The position numbers were made by a program, and so were the translations under genes. Below are positions 46,617-57,961 of a stretch of 64,000 nucleotides of DNA, piece after piece. The stretch lies in the NCBI GenBank assembly GCA_036877525.1, contig JAZGTH010000007.1, forward strand, positions 3,417,501 through 3,481,500. The letters are read 5' to 3'. Origin of the DNA: Chromobotia macracanthus. Lineage: Eukaryota; Chordata; Actinopteri; Cypriniformes; Botiidae. The first letter of the stretch is position 1. Every line of letters starts with the position of its first letter. The notes below the pieces were generated by a model. The model was not told the DNA's origin. It did not search any database and saw only the letters and a list, made by a program, of their open reading frames with translations.

Positions 46617-46739
46617 CTTATTGTGCAAAACCACCACGTTGTGACTGTCTGCATTCATCCATGTGTCCATAGCTTTGCAGATGCTGCAGATCTTATCCAG
46701 GGCTGGAGCGTGATGGTCCGGCCAGCCAAAATCGAGCAC
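46617..46739 (-). CDS. tns1: tns1 PTP-like exon (VLDFGWPDHHAPALDKICSI)
   Basis: Encodes VLDFGWPDHHAPALDKICSI, CKAMDTWMNADSHNVVVLHN and K. GWPDHHAP corresponds to the WPD-loop region of phosphatases. The exon ends at the HNK that begins the P-loop. The acceptor AG is at 46740-46741 and the donor GTAGTG at 46611-46616. It is 41 codons, phase 0 throughout. Confidence 0.96.
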
Positions 46740-46831
46740 CTCACGCACACAAACACACAAGAGCATGACTAAGATCAAATCTCTCCATTACATCTCCAAT
46801 GTACGCTCAAAACATACATAAAATGACTCAC

Positions 46832-46882
46832 TTTAGGATTCAGCCTCGAGATATCATAGCGCTTCTCACTAAGGTTGAAGAG
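46832..46882 (-). CDS. tns1: tns1 PTP-like 51-nt exon (LFNLSEKRYDISRLNPK)
   Basis: Encodes exactly LFNLSEKRYDISRLNPK in phase 0. The acceptor CAG is at 46883-46885 and the donor GTGAGT at 46826-46831. The segment is the early beta-strand/loop of the PTEN-like fold. Confidence 0.95.
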
Positions 46883-46971
46883 CTGTAAAAAAGTTATTAA
46901 ACTTTTATTTGAAAAAAAACGACAATTTATAAGTTAAGATTACTACAAGCTGTTGAGTTCTGAAGTCTCAC

Positions 46972-47143
46972 CAAGTAGTGGTCTCCATGTTTGGAGCGTA
47001 GCATGGTGGCTACCTCCTTTATGTTAGCGCTGTAGCTCTGTTCTTCTACCGAACTTGGGAAGGTCACAGATATGATGCGTTCTGTGATGTAGACCAGGTC
47101 CACCTCATAGTTTTCCTCCATGGCCTGGATTAAACTCAAACTT
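46972..47143 (-). CDS. tns1: tns1 exon opening the PTP-like domain
   Basis: Encodes SLSLIQAMEENYEVDLVYIT then ERIISVTFPSSVEEQSYSAN, IKEVATMLRSKHGDHYL. The Met of QAMEEN corresponds to the region where shorter tensin-1 isoforms start. The acceptor CAG is at 47144-47146 and the donor GTGAG at 46967-46971. Entry is phase 2 (completing an Arg codon) and exit phase 0. LDLVYITERII-type sequence is the classical tensin/PTEN N-terminal strand. Confidence 0.96.
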
Positions 47144-47833
47144 CTGCAAAAACCAGAGGAAGATGGGTTAGAGGTGAACAACGACTGACACAAGGCAGTA
47201 CAAACTCGAATTCAAACTCACATCGGTCCTTGGTAATATTGCTTTAAAGAAGCACCCTGTAATGTCTTAATTTTTTTTTTAAAAAATTCACAAAAATTCA
47301 ACTCAAGCACAGTCTTGTCTCACAGTACGTGACATCACTAAATCATGGTGTTTTACAGAAGAACTTCATCTTCATCTTGTAAATATGTCAGCACCGAATA
47401 AACGCATATCTGATGTTCAGTATGGCTTGAATAAAATATGGTGGGGAAAGATTGATCTTGGAGATAAACAAACGAGATATGAAAATATCCCACATTGCCT
47501 GCGCGCAGCTGGGCAGACCAAAGAAAACAATTTGGTCACTGGTGAGGTGCAAGACTGCCAAAGACGTAGCCACAATCTACACCCCCCCATCTCTGACCTC
47601 ATTTTCTCCCCAGGTTTGGCTTTCATGCAATCAGATAAATGTATATCAGAACAGCGGCCATCTTTTAATTTAAAGATTTGTTCCGAAAGCTAGTGAGCTG
47701 TCTACCTAGGCAGCATTTTATGGCATTACAAATAGGTTTCTTCTTCACAGAGAATGCAATTACAGAAATCATTTTGACAAGCTCATTAAAAAAAATCAAT
47801 ACGGATGACTAAGCAAGAGTTGTCGGATATACT

Positions 47834-47910
47834 ACACTTTAAAATGCTGGGTTGTTTTAACCCATTGTTGGGTCAAATGTAGTTGAAACAATCCAGCATT
47901 TTTAGAGTGT
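47834..47910. mobile_element. 77-bp foldback with ACACTYTAAAAATGCTGG ends
   Basis: Begins ACACTTTAAAATGCTGGG and ends CCAGCATTTTTAGAGTGT, so the termini pair as inverted repeats. A second inner hairpin (TGGGTTGTTTTAACCCA) lies between. It matches a very common teleost mini-element. Confidence 0.75.
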
Positions 47911-49308
47911 ATAAAGAAGTGACAAAAAAATGTAAATATGCATTACTTTGCCAAATATTTGTGCATGCTATATGTTTATGACTTGGGACACCTCTGCTGG
48001 TAAGGGCAAGTTTTGTTTTTGTCAAGCACTGAGGCTCTTTGCAGCTGATTTAAATCAAAATATGGAGGGCATTCAGTCCATTTTGAATAAACAAATGCAA
48101 ATTGCTGTAAATGATACATTATATATATAAACATCATACTTACACCAGAGTAACTGGGACAAACACCCAACATTGCACAACCCTTAGGAAATTTCTGGCT
48201 AATCTTGATGTGTGGAACATAAGAGGTGTAACACTGATTAAACAATCCCTTAAATATTCTCCTCTTTCCCTGTGAGATCAGATTTAATGTTTGTCCCTGG
48301 TCCTTTATAATGAATTTAATATCATTGGTCCATTCTTTCCCTTTTGAACATCGGATCTGATACACATCTCTCAATGAAGAACAGGAAAACAAAAATGCTC
48401 TTCTTTTGACAGAAAAGCAAGGGGTCTCATCTGAAAGTTTCATTTAGAGGACTTGCCCAAACAGCTGTCCTTGAAATTAAACAGCAAAAATCCCCTGGTA
48501 GCTGAACTGAGAGCCAAGTGCAGTAATGAATTTCACAAAGCTGTTTCTGAGCCTGGCATAACCACACCCAACATCTAACCGACCAGACCAACACAACGGA
48601 TCAGCTTTATATGTTCTGATTACATTTCTTAAACACCGTGTCCTTCAGAATAAACCTTGAAAAAATAATGTAAGAACTTTAATAACGACTTCAAAGGCAG
48701 CTGATTCCATCACAATTCTCTGTTATAATGTAAAACGATTTCAGTTTTTATGAGAGTCTTATCTTTTCATTTACATCCTTCAAGATCCAGATAAAAACAG
48801 TCAAATGATTATGTGTTCAGATGTGAGATTCCACATGCGTCTGTTACCATCTCGCCACTAACCTGCCTGTATAAACAAAGATCTTCTATTAAACCCAATT
48901 CATGGTGAAATATAATCAGTTCGACATTTTCTTTGATTTATTTGAACTGCAAAGAACACAGACTGCTGAAGAGTTTTTCTTTCAAGAAATAGCCAAACCT
49001 ATTGGAAACTCCACATTGTTTTGGCATAAAAATGAATTTTTAATAGGGTAACCATGATTTCCCCACTGGTGGGAGGGGCTTCACATGGATCTGTTGCAAA
49101 TGATCATGCAAGACAGACGTGCTGTTGGTTATGTAATGCATGTGATAGAACCATTAATAATACAGAACTGATCCCTGGGGACAGTGTAAATGTTTGACGT
49201 TTTTCTAACTTGTTTGTTCTCCGCACTAATAAACTGCAGTAAGAAATGTGAGAGTGATCCAGGCAGAGCTAGAATAAGTCAATTGTCAAATGGCACTGGA
49301 TGTAGGAA

Positions 49309-49615
49309 CCCAGCTAACAGGGGACGTTCTCAGAACGTTGGTTAACATTCTCAAAAGTTCTCTCTAAGTTCTCTCAAAGGTATCAAAAACAATCTTGCAG
49401 TAATGTTGTAGTAGAACGTTATACGTCATATCAAAAACGTTATTTTAAGTAGCTAGTGGAACGGTTAAAAACCAAGCAATAACATTAATACAACGTCTAA
49501 AAACTGGTTGATTTTGATTTTGAACATTCATATAACTTTCCAAGCAACATTTTTAACATTTTTTTACTTAACAGATGCGTTGAAGACACATACAACCTAA
49601 AACTGTGAATGCGGT
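49309..49615 (+). repeat. CCAGCTAAC foldback element, copy H
   Basis: Begins CCCAGCTAACAGGGGACG. The right end is degenerate (ACAACCTAAAACTGTGAATG). It lies about 125 bases downstream (sense) of the exon at 49740-49789. Confidence 0.75.
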
Positions 49616-49739
49616 GAGTATATGTTGAGATGTTTACTACAGCAGCCCAGTGGCACAAAACCCACAGAAATAAACAAACATTATTTCTGGTTATGCATCT
49701 CATGGTGTCTATAAGTTTTTTCTGATGAAGAGTCTTTAC

Positions 49740-49789
49740 CTGGACGGTCTGCGGCGGGACTCCATGCTCTTGGAAGATTTGGTTGAGCC
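49740..49789 (-). CDS. tns1: tns1 basic N-terminal exon (STKSSKSMESRRRPSR)
   Basis: Encodes GSTKSSKSMESRRRPS plus two bases of Arg; phase 0 in, phase 2 out, joining SLSLIQAMEEN. The acceptor AG is at 49790-49791 and the donor GTAAAG at 49734-49739. The product is Ser/Arg-rich with an RRRPSRS motif resembling a basophilic kinase site. It also offers an in-frame Met (MESRRR). Confidence 0.8.
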
Positions 49790-49933
49790 CTAAACACAAG
49801 AAAATTCCAGTTAGGATTATGAACATCACATTGAGCAAAGCCAGTGTATGAAAAAGTCATTATCTGCACAATTAGTGTGAACACATTTCACGTGTACAGT
49901 CACAAACACCAAAATGTTAAGTTATAGGACGAG

Positions 49934-50207
49934 CAGGTCAAGCATAGTGACCCACACTAAAAATCTGTTATCTGCATTTAACCATCCAGTTAGTGCACAC
50001 ACATCAGAGCACTGAGTACTGAACACACACTGTAAACCGTGAACACACACCCAGAGCAGTGGACGGCACTGCGGTACATGGAGCAATTAGGGGTAAGGTG
50101 CCTTGCTTTAGAGCACTTCAGTTGTTTCCTGTCAGCATTGGAATCGAACCAGCAGCCTTCTGGTTACAAGCCCGTCTCTCTAACCAACAGGCCCTCAGTC
50201 TGGCCCC
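49934..50207 (-). repeat. HE1-like tRNA-derived SINE, reverse copy
   Basis: On the minus strand it starts near GGGGCCAGACTG, followed by GGTTAGAGAGACGGGCTTGT, a B-box TGGTTCGATTCC and a TTAAATGCAGATAACA tail. It is related to 59604-59822. Confidence 0.7.
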
Positions 50208-51461
50208 AGTCTTCCTCTCACAGACGAGAGATCTCACAGACATTAGAGAAGCCTGGATAGGTGGTTTACATTTGCCATCTAAATGACATACTGCTACATG
50301 ACGGTCAAGACTAAAAAGGAACAATGCTTACTAAGAAAATCCAGAATCCAGCATCTAATTACACACAGTGCTGGAGCCTGCTCTAAAAACTCGGTGTTTC
50401 TGGTCTGCCATACGTAGCAGTCTTAAAGAAAATGATGGAAATAATCTGATCTGACTCTGGTTTACCAAATAATCATTTCAAAGACAAAAAGTCCCTAAGA
50501 TTTTAATGCATCTTAACAAGAGAATTGCTGATTAACTATAAATTAAAAATACAAATAAAAATGTAACTTTTTAGAGTAAATGAAAACAATTAAACTGATA
50601 TTCATCTTCACAAAATTAAATTCACATACATGTATACATAGTGACTAGAAATGCCCTGTTTTAACATCTTCTAAGATGATATATGTCATTTGTACACAAA
50701 TCAGAAACTCCACGCCACTGGCTGGCACCATTGTTGCCATGTTCGACTGTTCAGGAAGCTCAAACAAACGTTTTGAAAGCATCACCGAGCTGCAGTGTTT
50801 ACACTTTTCAGCTGAATCAAACTCACTTATAGTCTCTGGGATAAGATAAAATGTTTTAACTTTTAAACACACACACATCACCTTTATTTTCCAGGACTTT
50901 TCTAAGTTTGCATTCCCTGATGTCCATATGTTTTACAGTTACTTATATTGTTACTTTATGGATTCTCACAGTTGTGTTGATTTAATGCATTAATTTCCTC
51001 CACAATTTCAACTATTATCTTACTTTCCAAGAATCTACTGCAACAAAAAAAACTATCATGCCATTACTAACATAAAATGTAAGGAAACTCTCAAAAATGG
51101 CACAAAAAACAGAAAGGGGGAGAGCTTGCCTATCCACTCACATATAGCCAGTAAGAAGCATTACAACACACTAGAGCAACACACCCTGGCATTAGAGACC
51201 CTTTCTCCATCCTCAGAGCCCAACCCTCCATCCAGCGCCACACTATGCCCGGCTCCAAAAACATTCCCTTAATCAGCTGATAATTGCGACCCCCAGAAGG
51301 ACAGCCAAGCAGGGGTGGGTGGGGGGATGAAGGGGTCTTAGGCAGTCTTGATCAAAAACAGCTGTAAAACAGTGCTTTCCAGCAACCCGACAAAGACGTA
51401 CAATCCGAGACTGACCTAACGGGAGCAAAGTTTGGAATTCCATGGAATTCCAAAGGCCTAC

Positions 51462-51542
51462 CTTGAACAGGTAACCTGTACTCCACCTCCAAGCATCGCG
51501 GAAAGAAGACCACCGCCTTCGTAAAGTGCTGCTGGGATTCAT
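51462..51542 (-). CDS. tns1: candidate alternative first coding exon of tns1
   Basis: From ATG at 51540-51542 it encodes 27 residues, MNPSSTLRRRWSSFRDAWRW then STGYLFK, followed by a GTAGGC donor (51456-51461). It ends in phase 0, exactly what the next coding exon (49740-49789) accepts, giving an uninterrupted 1724-residue frame. The ATG has A at -3. Upstream on the sense strand are GC-box-like GGGAGGGGCC and GGCGGGAGGG. The basic, Trp-rich peptide has no family match I know. It is chosen as an isoform start by phase and context only. Confidence 0.6.
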
Positions 51543-51599
51543 AGTTGGGAAGTAACGCTTTTCTTGCACTCCCCTGTTCCCAAACTGTGCCTCACGTTC

Positions 51600-51800
51600 C
51601 CGGCTCTATTTTGGTTCTGCGCTGTGTTGAGGATGCCACATGCCTGGCGTCAAACTCCAGCGGACCGCAGTTTTCTTTCTTCCACTCAAAAAGTTTCTCT
51701 TTCCCTTGTTTTGTCCTTCCCTCCCGCCTTTCGAACCTTGCCTCCCTCTCTGGCCCCTCCCTTTCCTCAGAGCTTCTCCCCCTCCTGTTTTCCCATGCTG
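51600..51800 (-). promoter_or_regulatory. tns1: GC-box, purine-rich promoter candidate
   Basis: On the minus strand the block contains GGCGGGAGGG, GAGGGAGGC and GGGAGGGGCC (about 51720-51765), with no TATA box seen. It lies about 180-230 bases upstream of the ATG at 51542. This is typical of a TATA-less promoter. Plus-strand open frames here are low-complexity CT-rich shadows. Confidence 0.45.
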
Positions 51801-51997
51801 TGTATGTGTGTTGCTGCCACCCGCATTTGTTTGGATCTTCGGTCTGCCCTTTTCTCTCTCTCTGGGTCACACATACAGCAGCTGATCATTCCGACCTCTT
51901 ACAGTTTCAGCATTTTACAATTGTGCCTTTACCAGTAAACCATAACCCACAACCTCTCTTTCTACATACATACAAATGTCTACATTTAGGTGACTGT

Positions 51998-52323
51998 CCA
52001 GCTAACAGAGAATGTTCTCAGAATGTTGGCTAACATTCTCTAAAAGTTTATCAAAGAATATTCTTGCAGTTATGTTAGTAGAATGTTTTTAATATCATAT
52101 ATATATCAAAAACATTATTCTTAAGTTGTAAGTGGAACGTTTAAAAGCATTACAGACTAAAAATGTTTGAAAAATGTTCCTACAACCAAGTTAATACAAC
52201 AGCTAAAAAACTGGACGCTTTGAGCATTCTTAAAACTTCCAAAATCACATTTTTGGAAGTGTTTTTGGAAACACTAATGGAAACATTATGGAAATGTTCT
52301 TACAACCTAAAATTGCCAGCTGG
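51998..52323 (+). repeat. CCAGCTAAC foldback element, copy I
   Basis: Runs CCAGCTAACAGAGAATGTTC to AACCTAAAATTGCCAGCTGG, about 326 bases. It lies about 450 bases upstream (sense) of the candidate first exon. Confidence 0.8.
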
Positions 52324-53494
52324 GTGCATGATTCAAAAGGTCACAGCATACACCCAAAAATCCCTCAGGTCTACTTATGTTTCTTTTGCGTCAAAAATAG
52401 CCGAGTTCATGAGCATTTTCCACCTTCTCACTGAAATTAGTCAGTGTGAAACAAAACTTAACACTGAAATGGACAGTTTTGTGCCTTTAAGCCAAAAACA
52501 GGCATCATTTAGTTTCAGATGACCGTTTTCCACTCTCTCTCTGACCCTTACACTTAAACTAGCCAGTTTTTTGATGCTGTGCCTTAACAATTGTTATATA
52601 AATGCACAGTTTGCACGTAAAACAAGCACTTTTCTGCATTTACTCTTCATTTACTCATTTACTATCTCCCCCAGCTTTCAGTAACAGTCTCCAATTTTGC
52701 CAATATGCCCCGCCCACACTTCCTGTTTCAACAGGAAATACGTCAACACAGTCAAGCCATTTCATTGGGCAACAATCGCAATACAAAGATAACAGTTTGG
52801 AAGTATATAAAACATGACACAGAGCCAGAAACAGCACAAGGTTTGGCAAACGTCCTACACTTCTGACTCTGATTTATTCTTCTTTTTCTCAGGAATAACA
52901 GTTTTTATATAACTACCTATTTTACTTATTAGGATGGGACAAATTTTAATTCACCCATTAGACGCTGTTGCCATGGAAATCATATGTTACTGTTTTAGGT
53001 TTTGGGGGGATAAATGCTCCTGCACTGGGGAGAGAGATCTGAGTTCTAAAAGGCACAGTATGTTTTCATAGTACAATGAACTCTTTTATCTCTAACATTC
53101 AAGGAAAAATTGATTCCTCATGATGAGACCCCTTTAAATCAGAGCCAGAGGGGATAATGAGTGAAATCCAATGACTGCAGTCTGACCAAAGACATTTTCA
53201 AAGTATGACTGAATCAGTCGCTGCTTAAACGGGAGAATTATGATCCAGAACCCACAGCAAGAGAAAGACAAATACTTTATAATGCAAAAGGTAAAACAGG
53301 ACACTGAAACCAGCAGAGAAAAATATGACACAGGAAGTCATATGACAAACCGATCTCAAGATTCAGTGTGCTTGCTATCATGAATCAAAGATAACCACAA
53401 ACAAATGACCATGAGAGGTCCTGGAGGTGACGGAGGTGCATGTTTCCCATAATGCCTCTGGTCTGAGCCACAGGGACATGAGTTTGACTACAGT

Positions 53495-53665
53495 TTTAAT
53501 ACACAGCTAGTTATAAACAATATAACCTAACCCTAACCCACACACTACCCCAGCACAATTTTAGGTTTTTATAAATGAGGATGCCCCCAGAAGGAGGTTT
53601 TGCTCAGATTTGTCAGGTTTTGCTGCCTTTTGGGTACAAATTTGTAACCCCCCACACACAAACGC
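53495..53665 (-). repeat. dispersed repeat with TTTTGCTGCCTTTTGGGTAC block
   Basis: Third copy of the family at 27686-27965 and 43736-43950, with AATATAACCTAACCCTAACC and CCCCACACAC stretches. Confidence 0.6.
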
Positions 53666-55559
53666 AGTTCTAGCACACACACTTATCTTAAGATCTGTAT
53701 TCCTGGTTATTTACAGAGACGTATGACACCAAGAGCAACACAATGTGACTAACAACGAGTTCAAGATATTTTAATACACAGCAATATCCAGTCAGTTGGG
53801 TTTCAAAGGCTTGCTTTCAAGGTAACAGAACTTCCTTTATCCTGTAATAAGCCTGAAATAATTCAATTCACAATTGGGCTTCAGACCTACATCCCACTAA
53901 ACTCCTAAACAGTTCTCTTCTTTAAGAGGAGAGATGAGGGCGGCTTTGTAAAATCATTTTTCTCAGAGCTATAGATAGTCTGTACTCAGAAATGATTGCA
54001 ATTATTCACCATCACAACAAATTCATTACATGACTTTTAAATCGGAGAACATTTTACAATGGCCTAGCAACCGCATGTAACCGCGCTGAAAAGGGCTCCA
54101 ATCTTATTTTGTAATGGAAGTTTGGGTGGTAATTTACATATCTAATTTTATGAGCGGTGGCAACAGCACGAAACACTAAAGAGTATTAACAGAAAATAAC
54201 ACAGACTTGCTCTGTGGTACACCTCCACCCCACACACAAACCTGCACATCTGGTTAATTTACTGTACAGGACTGTACTGTTCAGTGTTTTAAAAGCACAT
54301 CCCTAAATGTTGACAGTCGAAACTGTGAATTTGGGGCTGTAATGTTGGGGCTGATCCACCTCAAAACAGCTGTCTCTCAGTTGAGAAGGAAAGCACAAAT
54401 GCAGAGTTTGTAATATGACACTTTCTTTCGCAAGCCAAACATAAGCGAGCATAAGTTTTTATCATACAGTTTAATTAAGAATAATCCATAGGAAAAATCA
54501 CTGCTTTATACAAGCTGTATAGATGACGTGCTTTAACCGTGGGGTTTGGGAATTCCCAAACACACAATACAGCACAAACAGGCAGATTCAGACAGAATCT
54601 GCATGCACACAACCTCACAGAAGCTTTGACGCATTCATTTCAATACATTCTTTGGAATGCTGCAGATTTTCCTGCAAAACTGGTGCAGAAAATGCAACAA
54701 AAAGCCTGCAGATCATAGATGAACTTAGAAATAAATGTACAAAGGGAAGAATTGTGCGCAATGATAACATCTTTTATATCGAGCCTCATTTACACGGAAG
54801 ACAAGCATGTTTGTGTTTGTGAACAGAAATACAGTGACTGTGTTTAAATATTCACTGCACAACACTGTACCAGCACACGCCGCACCTGGACTGAAAGTGG
54901 CGCATGACCAAGACATGCCGTTTTATGCTCAAATGTCTCACGCTAAAGTGGCAAAACTCTTCAGTAAAATCGTTCCAGAGATCTATAGGCAGGGCTTTTC
55001 TCTTTATAGCGTCTCCTTAGGCTACGATCCAACTAACACCGTTGCAATAAAAGATCTAATGATGTTTCAGGGGGACCATAAGTGGCTGGGAGTCGTTTTC
55101 TCATTCTCCGAAGATCCGTGCTCATGTGGAGGCCTCCGAACACAAGTCTGACTTTTATTTGGAGCAGTGCTGTTAGTCATCTGCAGCTGCGTCTGGCCGA
55201 GCGTGAGTGTTACTCACAGGCGCGAGGGAACATGAGGAACATGGTGGATGGATGGAGAGCTTCTCTAAGGGGGTTTACGCCCGTCTGCATGCACATGCTC
55301 GAGCTACAGCGTGACTTATCTGGCCCCCTTCTTCTGCAAATTTTCACACAAATTTGGAATTGTGGCGCTCCAAACACGTGCTCTTGTTTTGTTCAGTGAA
55401 ACACAATAAAATCAGCTCATGGTTCAGAGTTACCATAGCTTTGAAGCTCAAAAATGAACAAAAATTATTTATGAAAATTCATTCAGAGAGTCCTCTGAAG
55501 CTAATATACACACTATGATCTGTCGCTGCATGGAAAAGAGTTGCAGATTTTGTAACATT

Positions 55560-55852
55560 CCAGCTCACAATTTTAGGTTGCAAAAATGTTTCCATGTGAT
55601 AAACATGCTAAAAACATTATTTTGAGAGTCCTTGTGAGAGACATTGTATTAACGTTACTATTACATTTTTCAAACATTTTCAATTCTTTAACATTTTTAA
55701 AACGTTTCACTAACAACTTATTACATATATATCGTTATTCTTGATATAATGATATATATCATATGTAAATCATATGTAAAATGTTCTATTAATATTACTG
55801 CAAAAGCGTTTTTGTGAACTTTGAGCTAATGTTCTAAGAACGTTCTCTTGCT
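55560..55852 (-). repeat. CCAGCTAAC foldback element, copy J (degenerate)
   Basis: Begins CCAGCTCACAATTTTAGGTT and ends around GAACGTTCTCTTGCTGA. The internal AACATT blocks are recognisable. Confidence 0.7.
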
Positions 55853-56301
55853 GAATCTTGGATGACTGAATCAGGGATTCAAGGATTCTCACTACGTGTT
55901 CCACAGGAAAAAACAGCATCATATGAGTCTGAAATGACATGCGGATGAATAATAAAACTCATTTTCATTTTTCTGTTCCTTTAAAATATTCTTGCTCTTG
56001 CACTCCACTGATTGGACGGTTGTCACAGCCCCAGTAAGGCTGTGTTTAGCTAATCCAACCAATAATCTGAGTTTCATCTCTCTGTGAGGTTTAGACTGGT
56101 GAGGTTTAGACTACAGCATAGCAACAGTGTTAGCCAACCACCTAAATATTTATATTTTAAAGCAGTTATTTTTTAAGCGATTACAGCGTTCAGTAATGAC
56201 TTTACACAGTGTAGGACACATAACGTGCTGTTGTTCACGTTGAGATAAAGAAACACATACACACATCAATATAGTTGTAAAACATGGTGTGAAATACTCA
56301 C

Positions 56302-56343
56302 TGTTGTATCTACATGCTTCAGAGGAAGGTCACTGCTGGGAGC
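56302..56343 (-). CDS. tns1: tns1 upstream 42-nt exon (APSSDLPLKHVDTT)
   Basis: Encodes APSSDLPLKHVDTT in phase 0 on both ends. The acceptor CAG is at 56344-56346 and the donor GTGAGT at 56296-56301. It joins GSTKSSKS in frame and has no start codon, so a longer N-terminal isoform would begin further upstream, probably beyond 64000. Identification rests on splice signals and phase rather than a recognised motif. Confidence 0.55.
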
Positions 56344-56637
56344 CTGAGGTAGAAGAAGAGAAGACAGAGTTAAGACAGTGTCCTGAGAAAAAACCTCACA
56401 GCTCTGACAGCTTTCCTTATTCCACATCTGCAGGACAGCAGAAAGTTCTCTACATGCTGAGCTCTCTGACTGGACAACCGGTGGAGATCCCAAACCTTTA
56501 AGAAGAGACTCTGTTTGCAGACCCAGATGGAGCCTGTCTACTTCTTTGTATCTCCTACAATGATTTTGAAGAATCATGAAAAAATGGATTCACAACACCA
56601 TGAAACAAACTAAATTAGAATATATTTCACATTTAAG

Positions 56638-56745
56638 GTCATCTGTAGCTCAGTTGGTAGAGCACTATGTTAGCAATGCAAAGGTTGTTGGTTCGATCCC
56701 CAAGGAAAAACATTTACTGATCAAACTTATACCTTGAATTGAATC
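56638..56745 (+). repeat. tRNA-derived SINE fragment
   Basis: Has an A-box GTAGCTCAGTTGGTAGAGCA and B-box GGTTCGATCC, then a SINE body reading ACTGATCAAACTTATACCTT. It is not a functional tRNA gene (see rejected items). Confidence 0.7.
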
Positions 56746-57961
56746 ATTCTCCTGACTGTGGACTCATAATTTAGAGCATAAATTTGTGCCACAGTGTTTT
56801 CAGTATATTAATATTAAAATCATGCAATACATTTACCTTTGTATAAAATAACCCTTTTACCAAACAGATTTCTTTAAAGAATTGTACATAACATTTTTTG
56901 CTGTACTTCATACTGTACTTCCACATAAACTGCATTGCATGAATTTTCCTAGATGGTTGCTCAAAGAACAACATATTCTGTCATACACACTTGTAAGTGT
57001 GACACTCAAACAGCAATTGAAGGGTGAAACAGAAGATTTGGGCTAGGCCTGGTGCGTAGGTGCATCACTAAACAGCCTGGTTAAATATTTAGACAAGACC
57101 GCATAGCTCCAGCGTTACTGTGAGAAAGGCGGAGTCTGCCCGGTGGCCAAGAAGCACCATATACAGAAGTTTTACACAGAACTTATTCCCCCAACAGCTC
57201 AGAGGTCCTGAGCCACAGAATGTATTTATTTATGAGCTCTCTGGCCCCCAGGAATCCATGATGTCATGGAGCAGCACGAATCTGGCCAAACTCAAAGTAC
57301 CCATGTAAGCCTGAGATGGCAAAAGAACACAACAACTTACCATGTTGAGAAAGCAGGACATGGGCAACATAGTGCTGTACGTGGTGAGATCTAAGTCCTG
57401 CTATACATTTCCAGTAAATGGGAAACTCTGTGGTTCTTTAAACTACATCTGAACTTCACTGGATGACTGAAGAAGACAGGGGATATAACGCTTATAAAAG
57501 ACATAAAACGCCATCCAGGGAATTTTGAAGACTCTCAGACTTGAGGAAGATTCAGAAACCTCAGGCTTTTGAGGTCTGAGTGGTCAATGATGTCATCAGA
57601 TCATCAGATCTCTGTATTCCACAAGAGACCCAACATGTCTGTCTCAATTTCTGAGGAAGAAATGCTCACTAAGTCCAACAGTAACAGAGCTGGAGAGAAA
57701 TCATATAACCCAGTCGTAGTGTGCACTACTGTCACCCCCCAAAACAGCTTCCCAGAGTTGAGGTTCAACCGCTAACTACAGCACATCTGCCTCAGCAACA
57801 CAAAGCGAGAACATTTGGCACCATCAACGTTCTGCATGTTTCTGAGCTGCTCATTATGTCCATCCACCATGACCACCATCAAATCCATTATGGCCCCCGC
57901 TAGTCATACAAAGAAATCAAGCCAGACCTGCAACGGGAAATAGCCAATCAAGCTACAACCA

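Larger units (their letters stand above)
47144..49739. other. 2.6-kb intron with a small foldback
   Basis: Contains a 77-bp foldback (47834-47910) and most of foldback copy H (49309-49615). The rest is AT-rich with no recognised gene. Confidence 0.6.
49790..56301. other. 6.5-kb intron(s) at the 5' end of the gene
   Basis: Holds the alternative first exon (51462-51542) and its GC-rich promoter-like flank, a reverse SINE (49934-50207), foldback copies I (51998-52323) and J (55560-55852) and a dispersed repeat (53495-53665). Other open frames show no recognisable family. Confidence 0.6.
3628..56343 (-). other. tns1: tensin-1 gene locus (tns1), 29 placed exons
   Basis: Gene span from the stop codon to the most 5' exon recognised. 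The product is a focal-adhesion adaptor that links integrin tails and tyrosine-phosphorylated proteins to actin. Domain order is PTP-like, C2, long Ser/Pro-rich linker, SH2, PTB. It is assigned to tensin-1 rather than tensin-2 or -3 because the P-loop reads HNKGNRGR. As I recall the family, tensin-2 and -3 keep a Cys in this loop. All junctions are phase-compatible and the composite CDS is 5175 nt (1724 residues). Teleosts carry tns1 duplicates, so tns1a and tns1b cannot be told apart here. The 5' end may lie beyond 64000. Confidence 0.95.

Noticed and set aside
51545..52033. 162-codon plus-strand open frame and overlapping frames
   Set aside because: Low-complexity CT-rich translation opposite the purine-rich promoter-like block. 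No domain or splice context.
54807..55399. Plus-strand frames of 114 and 105 codons
   Set aside because: No family resemblance. Overlapping frames in different phases suggest chance in a slightly GC-richer stretch.
56638..56715. Possible tRNA gene
   Set aside because: A- and B-boxes are present, but the acceptor stem does not pair and a SINE body follows directly. It is better called a tRNA-derived SINE.
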